Below, piece by piece: positions 1 through 5,606 of a DNA stretch of 6,694 nucleotides. The translations under genes were made by a program, and so were the position numbers. The stretch's first letter is position 1. The number at the start of each line of letters is the position of its first letter. This stretch comes from Desulfobacterales bacterium (GTDB lineage Bacteria; Desulfobacterota; Desulfobacteria; Desulfobacterales; JAFDCJ01): positions 1 to 6,694 of the forward strand of contig JAOZPY010000149.1 in assembly GCA_029932495.1 (NCBI GenBank). Reading direction: 5' to 3'. The notes under the pieces are model-generated. The model searched no databases. It was not told where the DNA came from and saw only the letters and a program-made list of their open reading frames with translations.

Positions 1-1
1 G

Positions 2-124
2 GCCGATTTACTTATTCCGCTGTCTTCGGCCATGATCACGGATTTTGATGAAGTTTTTCTGGGGGTTGCCGAGGAACCCGTTCAAGCGGCACCACGTAAA
101 AAGCGTTCAAGGACAAAGAAATGA
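2..124 (+). CDS. C-terminal end of an unidentified protein (partial, 5' truncated)
   Basis: An open frame enters from the left edge and gives 40 residues before TGA at 122-124. The visible tail starts ADLLIPLSSAMITDFDEVF, goes through an acidic and Ala/Pro-rich stretch, and ends in a strongly basic tail (RKKRSRTKK). That kind of end is typical of a disordered or nucleic-acid-binding C-terminus, but no family can be named from 40 residues. Coding status rests on the overlap of its stop with the next start codon (ATGA, 121-124) and on that gene's ribosome binding site lying inside it, a normal arrangement for co-translated genes. I do not recognise it. Confidence 0.6.
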   Translation, partial: ADLLIPLSSAMITDFDEVFLGVAEEPVQAAPRKKRSRTKK

Positions 125-468
125 AGGAATTTTCCGAGCAGGAAGCCGAAAAAAGAAAGAAGGCGGTTTTTGACAGCATGTCATCCCGGCGGCAGCAGCA
201 CATCCTGAAAAAAGGCTATGAAAAATGGGATCCTTTCCAGGAGCCCAAGGATCCCATTGATATCCGCAAAGACCGCACCCAGCGCACTTCCCAGATGCTG
301 GTTACCGAATTTTTGCAATCGCGTGGTTCAAAGGCATACAGCCCGGCTTACAGCCGGGGGGTACTCGAGATGGCACTTGGCATTATCAATGACGACGAGC
401 GGTTTGTGGGCATGTTTGAATTTGCAGGCTGGTATCAGGAACTTTTGCGCAAAGAAGGCCGGAAATAG
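121..468 (+). CDS. Hypothetical 115-residue cytoplasmic protein
   Basis: The ATG overlaps the stop of the upstream gene as ATGA, and an AAGGA ribosome binding site (109-113) sits 7 bases before it, so translation is probably coupled. The protein has no signal peptide or membrane segment. It is highly charged: a Lys/Glu-rich N-terminal helix (about 1-35, with MSSRRQQ), a Pro/Asp-rich middle (about 36-50, KWDPFQEPKDP), then two predicted helices (about 55-70 and 77-112) with aromatic residues near the end (MFEFAGWYQELL). I know of no named domain that fits. Pairing with the upstream gene suggests a shared job, which cannot be named here. GC and codon use look like the neighbours, with no sign of transfer. 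A short GGCCGG-N8-CCGGCC inverted repeat overlaps the stop, but no T-run follows it. Confidence 0.7.
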   Translation: MKEFSEQEAEKRKKAVFDSMSSRRQQHILKKGYEKWDPFQEPKDPIDIRKDRTQRTSQMLVTEFLQSRGSKAYSPAYSRGVLEMALGIINDDERFVGMFEFAGWYQELLRKEGRK

Positions 469-490
469 CGCCGGCCGCAGCACCCGGGCA

Positions 491-527
491 ATGAAAAACA
501 TCCCGCCGGGCACGCCTGCCCAACGGG
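491..527 (-). terminator. Rho-independent terminator of the decarboxylase operon
   Basis: Read on the minus strand, the sequence directly after the ABM-gene stop codon folds into an 11-pair stem (arms 517-527 and 502-512) around a 4-base loop GGCG. Two of the pairs are G-U wobbles. The stem is followed at once by ATGTTTTTC (501 down to 493). On the plus strand the two wobbles become A-C mismatches and no T-run follows, so it acts only for the leftward operon. It also sits in the gap between the two convergent units. Confidence 0.85.
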
Positions 528-830
528 CTATTCTTCGATAAATCCCCCCAGAATAAACTCCTGGTATTCGGTAGCGGATTCCTGGTAGATTCCAAGCATT
601 TTTTCCAGGGTCTGGCGGGTCGCATTGGCCTGCCATTTGTGCCAGCTTTCCAAGTCCTGCCAGGTGGCAATTACCAGCAGCAGCTGGGGATCTTCAGCGG
701 AAGCCAGGGTTTCGCCGGAAATATAGCCGGGTTGGCGCAGGGCCCCGGAACGCAATTCCTTGAGCAGCGCAATAATTTCCCGTTGTTTTCCCTTTCTGAA
801 CCTGCGTTTGATCAGAATCTTAGCGTGCAT
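528..830 (-). CDS. ABM-superfamily small protein (antibiotic biosynthesis monooxygenase-like, dimeric alpha/beta barrel)
   Basis: The protein is 100 residues starting MHAKILIKRRF. I chose this ATG because GGGAGG lies 5 bases upstream; a 14-residue-longer reading has no such site and would run into the upstream gene. The pattern is that of the ABM fold: a beta strand at the N-terminus (about 2-9), a helix with KGKQREIIALLKELR (12-26), a Pro-Gly turn (QPGYISGETL), a strand LLLVIATW, then the typical W-x-D-x-E-S-W-x-x-W segment and a long helix reaching QESATEYQEF. Members bind or oxidise small aromatic or haem-like compounds or serve as stress-related dimers; I cannot assign a substrate. The Asn/His set of haem-degrading IsdG enzymes is not obvious. 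It lies 10 bases after the beta-subunit stop and just before the operon terminator, so it is the last gene of that operon. Its link to the Na+ pump is unknown. Confidence 0.8.
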   Translation of the reverse strand: MHAKILIKRRFRKGKQREIIALLKELRSGALRQPGYISGETLASAEDPQLLLVIATWQDLESWHKWQANATRQTLEKMLGIYQESATEYQEFILGGFIEE

Positions 831-840
831 GTTGGCCTCC

Positions 841-1968
841 CTACATAAAGAAGCTCCACAAGATACCGGCACATATGGCCGAGCCGATGACTCCCGATGA
901 GTTGCATGCCATGCCGTGCATCAGCAAAAAGTTGGTGGGGTCTTCCTTCAGCCCCATCAAATGTACTTCCCGCGCTGATCCGGGAACCGCGGAAACGCCG
1001 GCAGCCCCTAAAAGAGGATTTATTTTTTCCTTCAGAAACAAATTCATGATTTTGGCAAATATGACACCCGAGGCGGTGGCAATGGAAAAGGCAACCGCGC
1101 CGAGAAAGAAAATACCGAGGGCCTTGGGAGTCAAAAAAACATCGGCCTGGGTGCTGCAGCCGACGGTGAAGCCGAGAAAAATGGTGGCCGTATCGATGAT
1201 CGCGGACTGGGCCGTTTTGGCCAGGCGATCCACCACCCCGCATTCTTTCAAAAAGTTGCCCAAAAACAGCAAGCCCAGCAACGGCAGGGCCGTTGGGGCC
1301 AGGTAACAGCACAGCAGCACGCCCACCACGGGGAAAATGATCAGTTCTTTTTTGGAAACTTCCCGGGAAGGCGGCATTTTAATCAGCCGTTCTTTGCGGG
1401 AGGTCAGCAGGCGCATGATGGGCGGTTGAATCACCGGGATCAGAGCCATGTAAGAATAGGCGGCAATGGCGATGGGGCCGATCAGGTGCGGCGCCAGTTT
1501 GGCTGTCAAAAAGATTGATGTCGGGCCGTCGGCACCCCCGATGATGGCAATCGAAGCAGCCTCCCGGGGAAGAAAGCCAAGAAACAGGGCGCTCAGGAGG
1601 GTAAAATAGATCCCCATCTGGGCCGCGGCCCCCAGCAGCATCAATTTTGGCTGGGACAACAGCGATGAAAAGTCGGTCATGGCGCCCAGCCCCAGAAAAA
1701 CAATGGATGGATAGACGCCGGTGGTTACCCCGAAATATAGATAGTGCAGTACGCTGTTATTTTCATAGATACCGATGCCGAATCCCTTGAAAAAAGGGAT
1801 GTTTCCCACCAGGATGCCAAAGCCGATAGGAACCAACAGCAAGGGCTCATAATTTTTTGAAGTTCCGAGGTATAAAAAGCTAAAGCCGACGACAAGCATG
1901 ATGTAATGGCGATAGTCGGCCAGATAATAACCGGTGTTTTGCAGAAAGTGGATGAGAAGATCGAACAT
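841..1968 (-). CDS. oadB: Na+-translocating decarboxylase, beta subunit (OadB/GcdB/MmdB family)
   Basis: This is a polytopic inner-membrane protein of 375 residues, close to usual for the family (the Klebsiella form is longer). Family hallmarks are visible: GVYPSIVFLGLGAMTDF (84-100), the Na+-pathway motif GGADGPTSIF (144-153, with the conserved Asp147), GVSAVP near residue 325, and a C-terminal KEDPTNFLLMH followed by GVIGSA. The protein decarboxylates carboxybiotin delivered by a biotin carrier and couples this to Na+ export. The substrate of the whole complex (oxaloacetate, methylmalonyl-CoA or glutaconyl-CoA) is set by the alpha subunit, which is absent here, so the symbol names only the family. 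One difference is SAVPGSAREVH where many relatives have SAVPMAAR. The ATG is preceded by AAGGGA at a 6-base spacing and lies 21 bases after the gamma-like gene, consistent with one operon. Confidence 0.93.
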   Translation of the reverse strand: MFDLLIHFLQNTGYYLADYRHYIMLVVGFSFLYLGTSKNYEPLLLVPIGFGILVGNIPFFKGFGIGIYENNSVLHYLYFGVTTGVYPSIVFLGLGAMTDFSSLLSQPKLMLLGAAAQMGIYFTLLSALFLGFLPREAASIAIIGGADGPTSIFLTAKLAPHLIGPIAIAAYSYMALIPVIQPPIMRLLTSRKERLIKMPPSREVSKKELIIFPVVGVLLCCYLAPTALPLLGLLFLGNFLKECGVVDRLAKTAQSAIIDTATIFLGFTVGCSTQADVFLTPKALGIFFLGAVAFSIATASGVIFAKIMNLFLKEKINPLLGAAGVSAVPGSAREVHLMGLKEDPTNFLLMHGMACNSSGVIGSAICAGILWSFFM

Positions 1969-1989
1969 CGGGTATCCCTTTTTTCCTGG

Positions 1990-2421
1990 TTAGTTGTCCT
2001 TTTGTTTGTTCCAGATAAACAGATCCTGTTGCTGGGGGAGCAGGTACCCCGCTTCACGCAGTCGCTTTATGGACAGGTGAGGGTGGGGAATATCCATTTC
2101 TTTTGTTTTTTCAAATAGTTGTATAAGATCAAAAGGCTCCTTGAGTTGCTTGGCCAAAGGGCGGTAAATGCGGGCCAGCTCGTCGACCGGCGGGATATGA
2201 GGCGGGCTGTAAGCCGGCGCTCCGGGCCCTTTGGTTTCCTCTTCCAGGCCCTGCTTTTTAGATTGGCCGAAATATTGCGCCCGTTCATCCCACAGGGCAA
2301 GCAGCTTGTGAATTTGAGATATTGCAAAAGAGAGGATCACTAGGCCGGAGAACACGATCGAGGCCCCCACTGCGGCCATGGCCCACCCGTTGTTTGCTGT
2401 GATATTGTGAAAACTGAACAC
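1990..2421 (-). CDS. OadG-type gamma subunit with C-terminal extension (Na+ pump decarboxylase)
   Basis: The protein is 143 residues from a GTG start. I chose GTG at 2421-2419 because GGGAGG (2434-2429) lies 7 bases before it; a TTG five codons upstream would put the ribosome binding site inside the gene. The N-terminus (1-12) is short, followed by one membrane helix (about 13-35, GWAMAAVGASIVFSGLVILS), which fits the single-span gamma subunits that hold alpha and beta together. Next comes a charged stretch, a Pro/Gly-rich linker (about 64-79) and a compact soluble domain (about 80-138) ending HPHLSIKRLREAGYLL and LFIWN. Classical gamma subunits are nearer 80-90 residues with a short metal-binding tail, so the last 60 residues or so are extra. 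It is first in the operon, just before the beta subunit, which supports the call more than similarity alone does. It could instead be an unrelated single-span protein. Confidence 0.75.
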   Translation of the reverse strand: MFSFHNITANNGWAMAAVGASIVFSGLVILSFAISQIHKLLALWDERAQYFGQSKKQGLEEETKGPGAPAYSPPHIPPVDELARIYRPLAKQLKEPFDLIQLFEKTKEMDIPHPHLSIKRLREAGYLLPQQQDLFIWNKQKDN

Positions 2422-2428
2422 TTTTATG

Positions 2429-2434
2429 CCTCCC
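2429..2434 (-). promoter_or_regulatory. Ribosome binding site that fixes the GTG start of the gamma-like gene
   Basis: GGGAGG on the minus strand, followed by the 7-base spacer CATAAAA and GTG at 2421-2419. The longer reading from TTG (2436) would begin two bases before this site and so cannot use it. Confidence 0.75.
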
Positions 2435-2465
2435 AAGTTTAATCTACCGGCATTTTTTACTCAAA

Positions 2466-2481
2466 TTTGACGGTTTGACGG
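2466..2481. repeat. Tandem 8-base repeat TTTGACGG x2, overlapping palindrome TCAAATTTGA
   Basis: TTTGACGG occurs twice with no gap (2466-2473 and 2474-2481). The first copy overlaps the perfect 10-base palindrome TCAAATTTGA (2461-2470). The block lies between the proposed decarboxylase promoter and its first gene, at about +8 to +28 from the inferred start site, a position suited to a repressor operator. The repeat is seen; the function is inferred. Confidence 0.4.
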
Positions 2482-2495
2482 CCTGTTAAAGGCTG

Positions 2496-2504
2496 ATTGT
2501 ATCA
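2496..2504 (-). promoter_or_regulatory. Candidate extended -10 promoter for the decarboxylase operon
   Basis: The minus strand reads TGATACAAT (2504 down to 2496), an extended -10 (TG-N-TACAAT) with one mismatch to TATAAT. No good -35 lies 16-18 bases upstream (about GTGATT), which extended -10 promoters can tolerate. Transcription would start near 2489, giving a leader of about 70 bases before the GTG start. Confidence 0.35.
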
Positions 2505-2557
2505 AGTCCGTACGCTATAATCACATCAGATCAAAACTTTCTTTTCACCACACCCCC

Positions 2558-2569
2558 GGGCAAAAGTCA
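2558..2569. repeat. Direct repeat GGGCAAAAGTCA, copy 1
   Basis: The same 12 bases recur at 2640-2651, 82 bases later. An exact 12-base repeat inside a region of under 400 bases is unlikely by chance, so a shared protein-binding site is a reasonable inference. This copy lies upstream of both candidate promoters. Confidence 0.45.
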
Positions 2570-2639
2570 ATATTAAAAAAGGATATTGCTGGAATCAATG
2601 ACCATTTTGAGTGCGGGACAGGCAGAGTTCGCTCAATTA

Positions 2640-2656
2640 GGGCAAAAGTCATTGCC
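2640..2656. promoter_or_regulatory. Candidate operator: direct repeat copy 2 within inverted repeat GGCAA-N6-TTGCC
   Basis: Copy 2 of GGGCAAAAGTCA (2640-2651) runs into TTGCC, making GGCAA-AAGTCA-TTGCC (2641-2656), a dyad with 5-base arms of the size bound by dimeric regulators. It is centred about 88 bases upstream of the inferred importer transcription start, which suits an activator better than a repressor. Copy 1 keeps only the left half of the dyad. Confidence 0.4.
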
Positions 2657-2701
2657 AGGTTCCTTACAAAGGCTTTTTTTTTATTAAACGCAGCTTCTTG
2701 C

Positions 2702-2730
2702 TTGACCCCAGGCTGCCTTTTTTCTATATA
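2702..2730 (+). promoter_or_regulatory. Sigma70-type promoter of the BMP ABC importer operon
   Basis: The -35 is TTGACC (2702-2707), the spacer is 17 bases, and the -10 is TATATA (2725-2730). Each box has one mismatch to consensus and the spacing is ideal. Transcription would start near 2737, leaving a leader of about 70 bases. A T9 tract at 2674-2682 lies upstream and may help as an AT-rich element. Confidence 0.7.
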
Positions 2731-2791
2731 AGGGACAATCAAAAATGCAAGCCCCCGGATCTGGTTATGTGGGTTACGTCCATCATGTATG

Positions 2792-2799
2792 AAGGAGGA
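2792..2799 (+). promoter_or_regulatory. Ribosome binding site that fixes the start of the binding-protein gene
   Basis: AAGGAGGA lies 6 bases before ATG at 2806. It rules out the in-frame upstream starts, which would overlap the promoter and place residues ahead of a normal signal peptide. Confidence 0.9.
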
Positions 2800-2805
2800 A
2801 TTCTT

Positions 2806-3999
2806 ATGGCAAAAAAAGCTTTTTGGGGATTGGCAATCGCCTGTTTTCTTATAACTGCGGTATTTGCCACGCCAGGTTCCGGCTTGGCCGCGGAAAAGCC
2901 GTTTACCTTCGGTCTGCTGCTGGTCGGCCCTTATAATGACCACGGTTGGAGCCAGGCGCATTTTGACGGCGGCAAATACGTGGAGGCCAAGGTCGCCGGC
3001 ACCAAGATGATCTATATCGACAAGGTCAACCCTGCGGATCGTCCCGGGGTTACCATTCCGCAACTGGTGGATGACATGGTGGAAAAAGGCGCCAAATTGA
3101 TTATTGCCAACTCCGATGACATGAAGGACGGCACCCGGGAGGCCGCCATGCAGCATCCGGATATTTACTTTCTTCACATTTCCGGCGACGATGTGCTGAC
3201 CGGCAAGGCTCCGAAAAACGTGAGCAACCTGATGGGACGCATGGAATATGGTAAAATGATGGCCGGTTTTGCAGCGGCCATGACCACCCAGACCGGAAAA
3301 ATCGGCTATCTCGGGCCGCTGATCAATGAAGAAACCCGGCGTCTGTCGTCTTCGGCCTTTCTAGGGGCGAAATACGCCTGGGAAAAAGTTTTGAAAAAAG
3401 ATCCCAAGGATTTGAAATTCCAGGTAACCTGGATTGGATTTTGGTTCAACATTCCGGGGGTAACGGCCGACCCCACCCAGGTGGCGCAAAACTTTTTTAA
3501 CACCGGCTATGACGTGGTGATTTCCGGCATCGACACCACCGAAGCGGTGGTGGTGGCACGGCAGAAAAAGCAGGAAGGCAAAAATGTCTGGGCCATCCCC
3601 TATGATTACCTGGGCGCCTGCCAGGGAGCTTCCGAAGTATGCCTCGGCGTGCCATATTTCAACTGGGGGCCGGGCTACGTCAAATTTATCAAGGCCGCCA
3701 TGTCCGGTAAGTGGAAGTCCCAATGGGACTGGCAGGGACCCGATTGGAAAGACATCAACAATCCGGACACCAGCGCGGTGGGCTTTGCGGCCGGACCGGC
3801 CCTGTCTGCTTCTGCCGGCAAGGCGCTGGATGCATTTATCAGTGGACTGGGCAGCGGCAAAATCAACCTGTTTAAAGGACCGCTGAATTATCAGGACGGA
3901 AAACCATTTCTCAAAGCCGGACAGACCGCTTCCGACCAGCAGATCTGGTATATGGAACAGCTTCTGGAAGGAATGGGCGGTCAGAGCAGCGCCAAGTAA
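2806..3999 (+). CDS. BMP-family (PnrA/Med-like) ABC transporter periplasmic substrate-binding protein
   Basis: The protein is 397 residues. The start at 2806 is set by a strong ribosome binding site and gives a clean Sec signal peptide: MAKK, a hydrophobic core (about 5-21), and a likely cut after SGLAA (residue 29). A Cys at 13 lies in the core without a good lipobox, so a soluble periplasmic protein is more likely than a lipoprotein. The mature part begins with the first strand FTFGLLLVGPYNDHGWSQAH, the family's N-D-x-G-(F/W) ligand-site region. Further family features are LIIANSDDMKDG, GKIGYLGPL, GYDVVISGIDTTEAVV and, late in the chain, NWGPGYVKFIKAAMSGKW. Characterised relatives bind purine nucleosides; the ligand here is not proven and some relatives may bind other solutes. 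It is the first gene of the importer operon, with the ATPase 137 bases downstream behind a strong hairpin. Confidence 0.93.
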   Translation: MAKKAFWGLAIACFLITAVFATPGSGLAAEKPFTFGLLLVGPYNDHGWSQAHFDGGKYVEAKVAGTKMIYIDKVNPADRPGVTIPQLVDDMVEKGAKLIIANSDDMKDGTREAAMQHPDIYFLHISGDDVLTGKAPKNVSNLMGRMEYGKMMAGFAAAMTTQTGKIGYLGPLINEETRRLSSSAFLGAKYAWEKVLKKDPKDLKFQVTWIGFWFNIPGVTADPTQVAQNFFNTGYDVVISGIDTTEAVVVARQKKQEGKNVWAIPYDYLGACQGASEVCLGVPYFNWGPGYVKFIKAAMSGKWKSQWDWQGPDWKDINNPDTSAVGFAAGPALSASAGKALDAFISGLGSGKINLFKGPLNYQDGKPFLKAGQTASDQQIWYMEQLLEGMGGQSSAK

Positions 4000-4067
4000 T
4001 CTTTGTTCGAGTCAGGGATCACACCGACCTGCGGGCGGGATGGTTTGAACTTATAAGCAATTTTATC

Positions 4068-4088
4068 GGGCGGGGATATACCCCGCCC
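4068..4088. repeat. GC-only palindromic hairpin between binding-protein and ATPase genes
   Basis: Perfect 8-base arms GGGCGGGG and CCCCGCCC flank the 5-base loop ATATA. There is no T-run after the stem on the plus strand (CTACTGTTT follows), so it is not a standard terminator. Such hairpins between a binding-protein gene and transporter genes often protect the upstream message or slow readthrough, raising binding-protein levels relative to the ATPase. The arm with its flank, GTAGGGGCGGGG on the minus strand, also resembles dispersed GC-rich palindromes found as intergenic repeats in many bacteria. Neither role can be decided from one copy. Confidence 0.65.
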
Positions 4089-4136
4089 CTACTGTTTCCA
4101 CGGAAAAGGTGCATTCAGGCAGGAGAGTATTGCTCG

Positions 4137-5606
4137 ATGTGGATTGAACTCAGGGATATCCACAAGCACTATGGGCCGGTAAAAGCCAACAACGGAATCA
4201 GCTTTACGGTTTCACCGGGCCGCATTCATGGACTCCTGGGTGAAAACGGTGCCGGCAAAAGCACCCTGATGAAAGTTCTGGTGGGATTCAGCCAGAAGAC
4301 CAGCGGCTTGATCCTGCTGGATGGAAAGCCGGTGGACTATAAAAATCCCGCCCGGGCAGCTGAACTGGGCATCGGGATGCTGTATCAGGATCCGCTGGAT
4401 TTTCCCCTCTTAAGGGTGCTTGAAAATTTTATGCTGGGGCAGACCAGCGGCCTCGCATGGCCGTGGAGGGCATTTCGCAAACAGTTCGTTGAGATGGCCC
4501 GGTCTTTCAATTTTTTCCTGGATCCAGATACCCCGTTGAAAATATTGACCATCGGTGAACGGCAGCAGCTCGAACTGTTGCGGTTGCTGGCCCTGGGCAT
4601 CCAGGTCTTGATTCTGGATGAACCGACCACCGGGATCTCCAGCCTGCAGAAGCGAACCCTGTTCGCCGCGCTTAAAAAACTGGCTTCCGAAGGCAAAAGT
4701 GTCATCCTGGTGTCCCATAAACTGGAAGATGTCCAGGTCCTGTGCGACAGGGTGACGGTCCTGCGCCGGGGTCAGGTGACCGGTGAGATGGATGCGCCGT
4801 TTCATGCCGAAGCTTTGTTGGAAATGATGTTTGGCGTCCCTCCTGAACAGCCTGAACGCTATCGGCAGACACCGGGCAGCGATGTGCTGGTGATGCAGGA
4901 TGTTTCCGGGTCTGGCGGCCGCAGCGGACTAAAAGGCTGTGATGTGGTCATCCGCCAGGGAGAGATCGTTGGCCTGGCAGGTCTTGAAGGCAGCGGGCAG
5001 GGTGTTTTTTTACGGCTTGCCGGTGGGTTGAAGCCGCCAAGCCAGGGCTGCGTCCGGCTGCAAGGCTTTGACATGAGCCGTCGGGATCATCATATGTTCC
5101 GGCACCGAGGGGTGACGTTCTTGCCGGCCGACCGCCTGGAAGAAGGCCTGATACCCGGTTTGAGCATCACCGAACATTTTGCACTGCTGACCGACCGCAA
5201 AGGACTGGTGGTACCGTGGCAGCATGCCCGGCAGGCGGCCGCCGAACGGATTAAAAGGTTTCGGATCAAGGGGCGGCCGGATTCCGCGGTGCAGGATCTG
5301 TCCGGTGGCAATCAGCAGCGCCTGCTGCTTTCCTTTCTGCCGTCCTCCCCCGTGTTGTTGCTGCTCGAAAACCCGACCCGGGGTCTGGATGTGGATTCGG
5401 TCAACTGGGTCTGGCAACACCTGCAGGCTTATTGTCAGCAGCAGACAAGCATCGTTTTTTCCTCCTCGGAATTGGATGAGATTCTCATGGTGGCCGACCG
5501 GGTGCTGGTTTTTTTCAACGGCCGGATGATCATGGATGTGGAGGCCTCCCGGACGGATGTCCAGACGCTGGGACGGGCCATCGCGGGCAAGGTTGCAGTC
5601 GGCTGA
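4137..5606 (+). CDS. BMP-type ABC importer ATPase, two nucleotide-binding domains
   Basis: The protein is 489 residues, normal for the RbsA/YufO-like double ATPases that sit on the cytoplasmic face of the permease pair and drive import. Domain 1 (about 1-235) has Walker A GENGAGKST (35-43), Q-loop Gln84, signature LTIGERQQ (137-144, in place of LSGGQ), Walker B LILDEP (158-163) and switch His194. Domain 2 (about 249-489) has a degenerate P-loop GLEGSGQGV (282-290) without the lysine, a canonical LSGGNQQR (388-395), and LLLENPTRGLD (408-418) with Glu-Asn in place of Asp-Glu. So the domain-1 Walker motifs pair with the domain-2 signature to make one competent site, as is usual in this family. 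AGGAG lies 11 bases before the ATG, a slightly long spacing. The gene follows the binding protein and precedes a small ORF and the permease. Confidence 0.95.
   Translation: MWIELRDIHKHYGPVKANNGISFTVSPGRIHGLLGENGAGKSTLMKVLVGFSQKTSGLILLDGKPVDYKNPARAAELGIGMLYQDPLDFPLLRVLENFMLGQTSGLAWPWRAFRKQFVEMARSFNFFLDPDTPLKILTIGERQQLELLRLLALGIQVLILDEPTTGISSLQKRTLFAALKKLASEGKSVILVSHKLEDVQVLCDRVTVLRRGQVTGEMDAPFHAEALLEMMFGVPPEQPERYRQTPGSDVLVMQDVSGSGGRSGLKGCDVVIRQGEIVGLAGLEGSGQGVFLRLAGGLKPPSQGCVRLQGFDMSRRDHHMFRHRGVTFLPADRLEEGLIPGLSITEHFALLTDRKGLVVPWQHARQAAAERIKRFRIKGRPDSAVQDLSGGNQQRLLLSFLPSSPVLLLLENPTRGLDVDSVNWVWQHLQAYCQQQTSIVFSSSELDEILMVADRVLVFFNGRMIMDVEASRTDVQTLGRAIAGKVAVG

Larger units (their letters stand above)
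2422..2805. other. Divergent intergenic regulatory region (384 bases, no gene seen)
   Basis: This stretch separates the leftward decarboxylase operon from the rightward ABC importer. No credible protein-coding frame with a ribosome binding site was found; the one long minus-strand frame that crosses it is antisense to the start of the binding-protein gene. It holds candidate promoters for both directions, a palindrome and tandem repeat near 2461-2481, a 12-base direct repeat, a T9 tract at 2674-2682 and the binding-protein ribosome binding site. No riboswitch class could be recognised in the roughly 70-base leader of the importer. Confidence 0.8.

Noticed and set aside
457..476. GGCCGG-N8-CCGGCC inverted repeat over the stop of the 115-residue gene as a terminator
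   Set aside because: The 6-base stem contains the stop region in its loop and no T-run follows on the plus strand, so intrinsic termination is not supported.
875..1306. 143-codon plus-strand frame inside the beta-subunit gene
   Set aside because: It is a shadow frame opposite a well-supported membrane protein, with no ribosome binding site and low-complexity Lys/Pro/Ala composition.
2662..2682. CCTT-ACA-AAGG plus T9 as a true terminator
   Set aside because: The stem has only four pairs and no gene ends upstream on the plus strand. I kept it only as a weak part of a possible short transcript.
2737..2805. Purine or other riboswitch in the importer leader
   Set aside because: The leader is about 70 bases and shows no aptamer consensus or terminator/antiterminator pair that I can recognise.
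2842..2844. Cys13 of the binding protein as a lipoprotein attachment site
   Set aside because: The residues before it (A-I-A) do not fit a lipobox well and the hydrophobic core continues beyond the Cys; SGLAA further on is a better signal peptidase I site.
2545..3177. 210-codon open frame on the minus strand
   Set aside because: It is antisense to the signal-peptide and N-terminal region of a clear BMP binding protein, crosses the importer promoter and lacks family features.
4410..4805. 131-codon minus-strand frame (and similar ones at 5010-5420) inside the ATPase gene
   Set aside because: The plus strand here carries all the ABC motifs in order; the antisense products have no domain sense.
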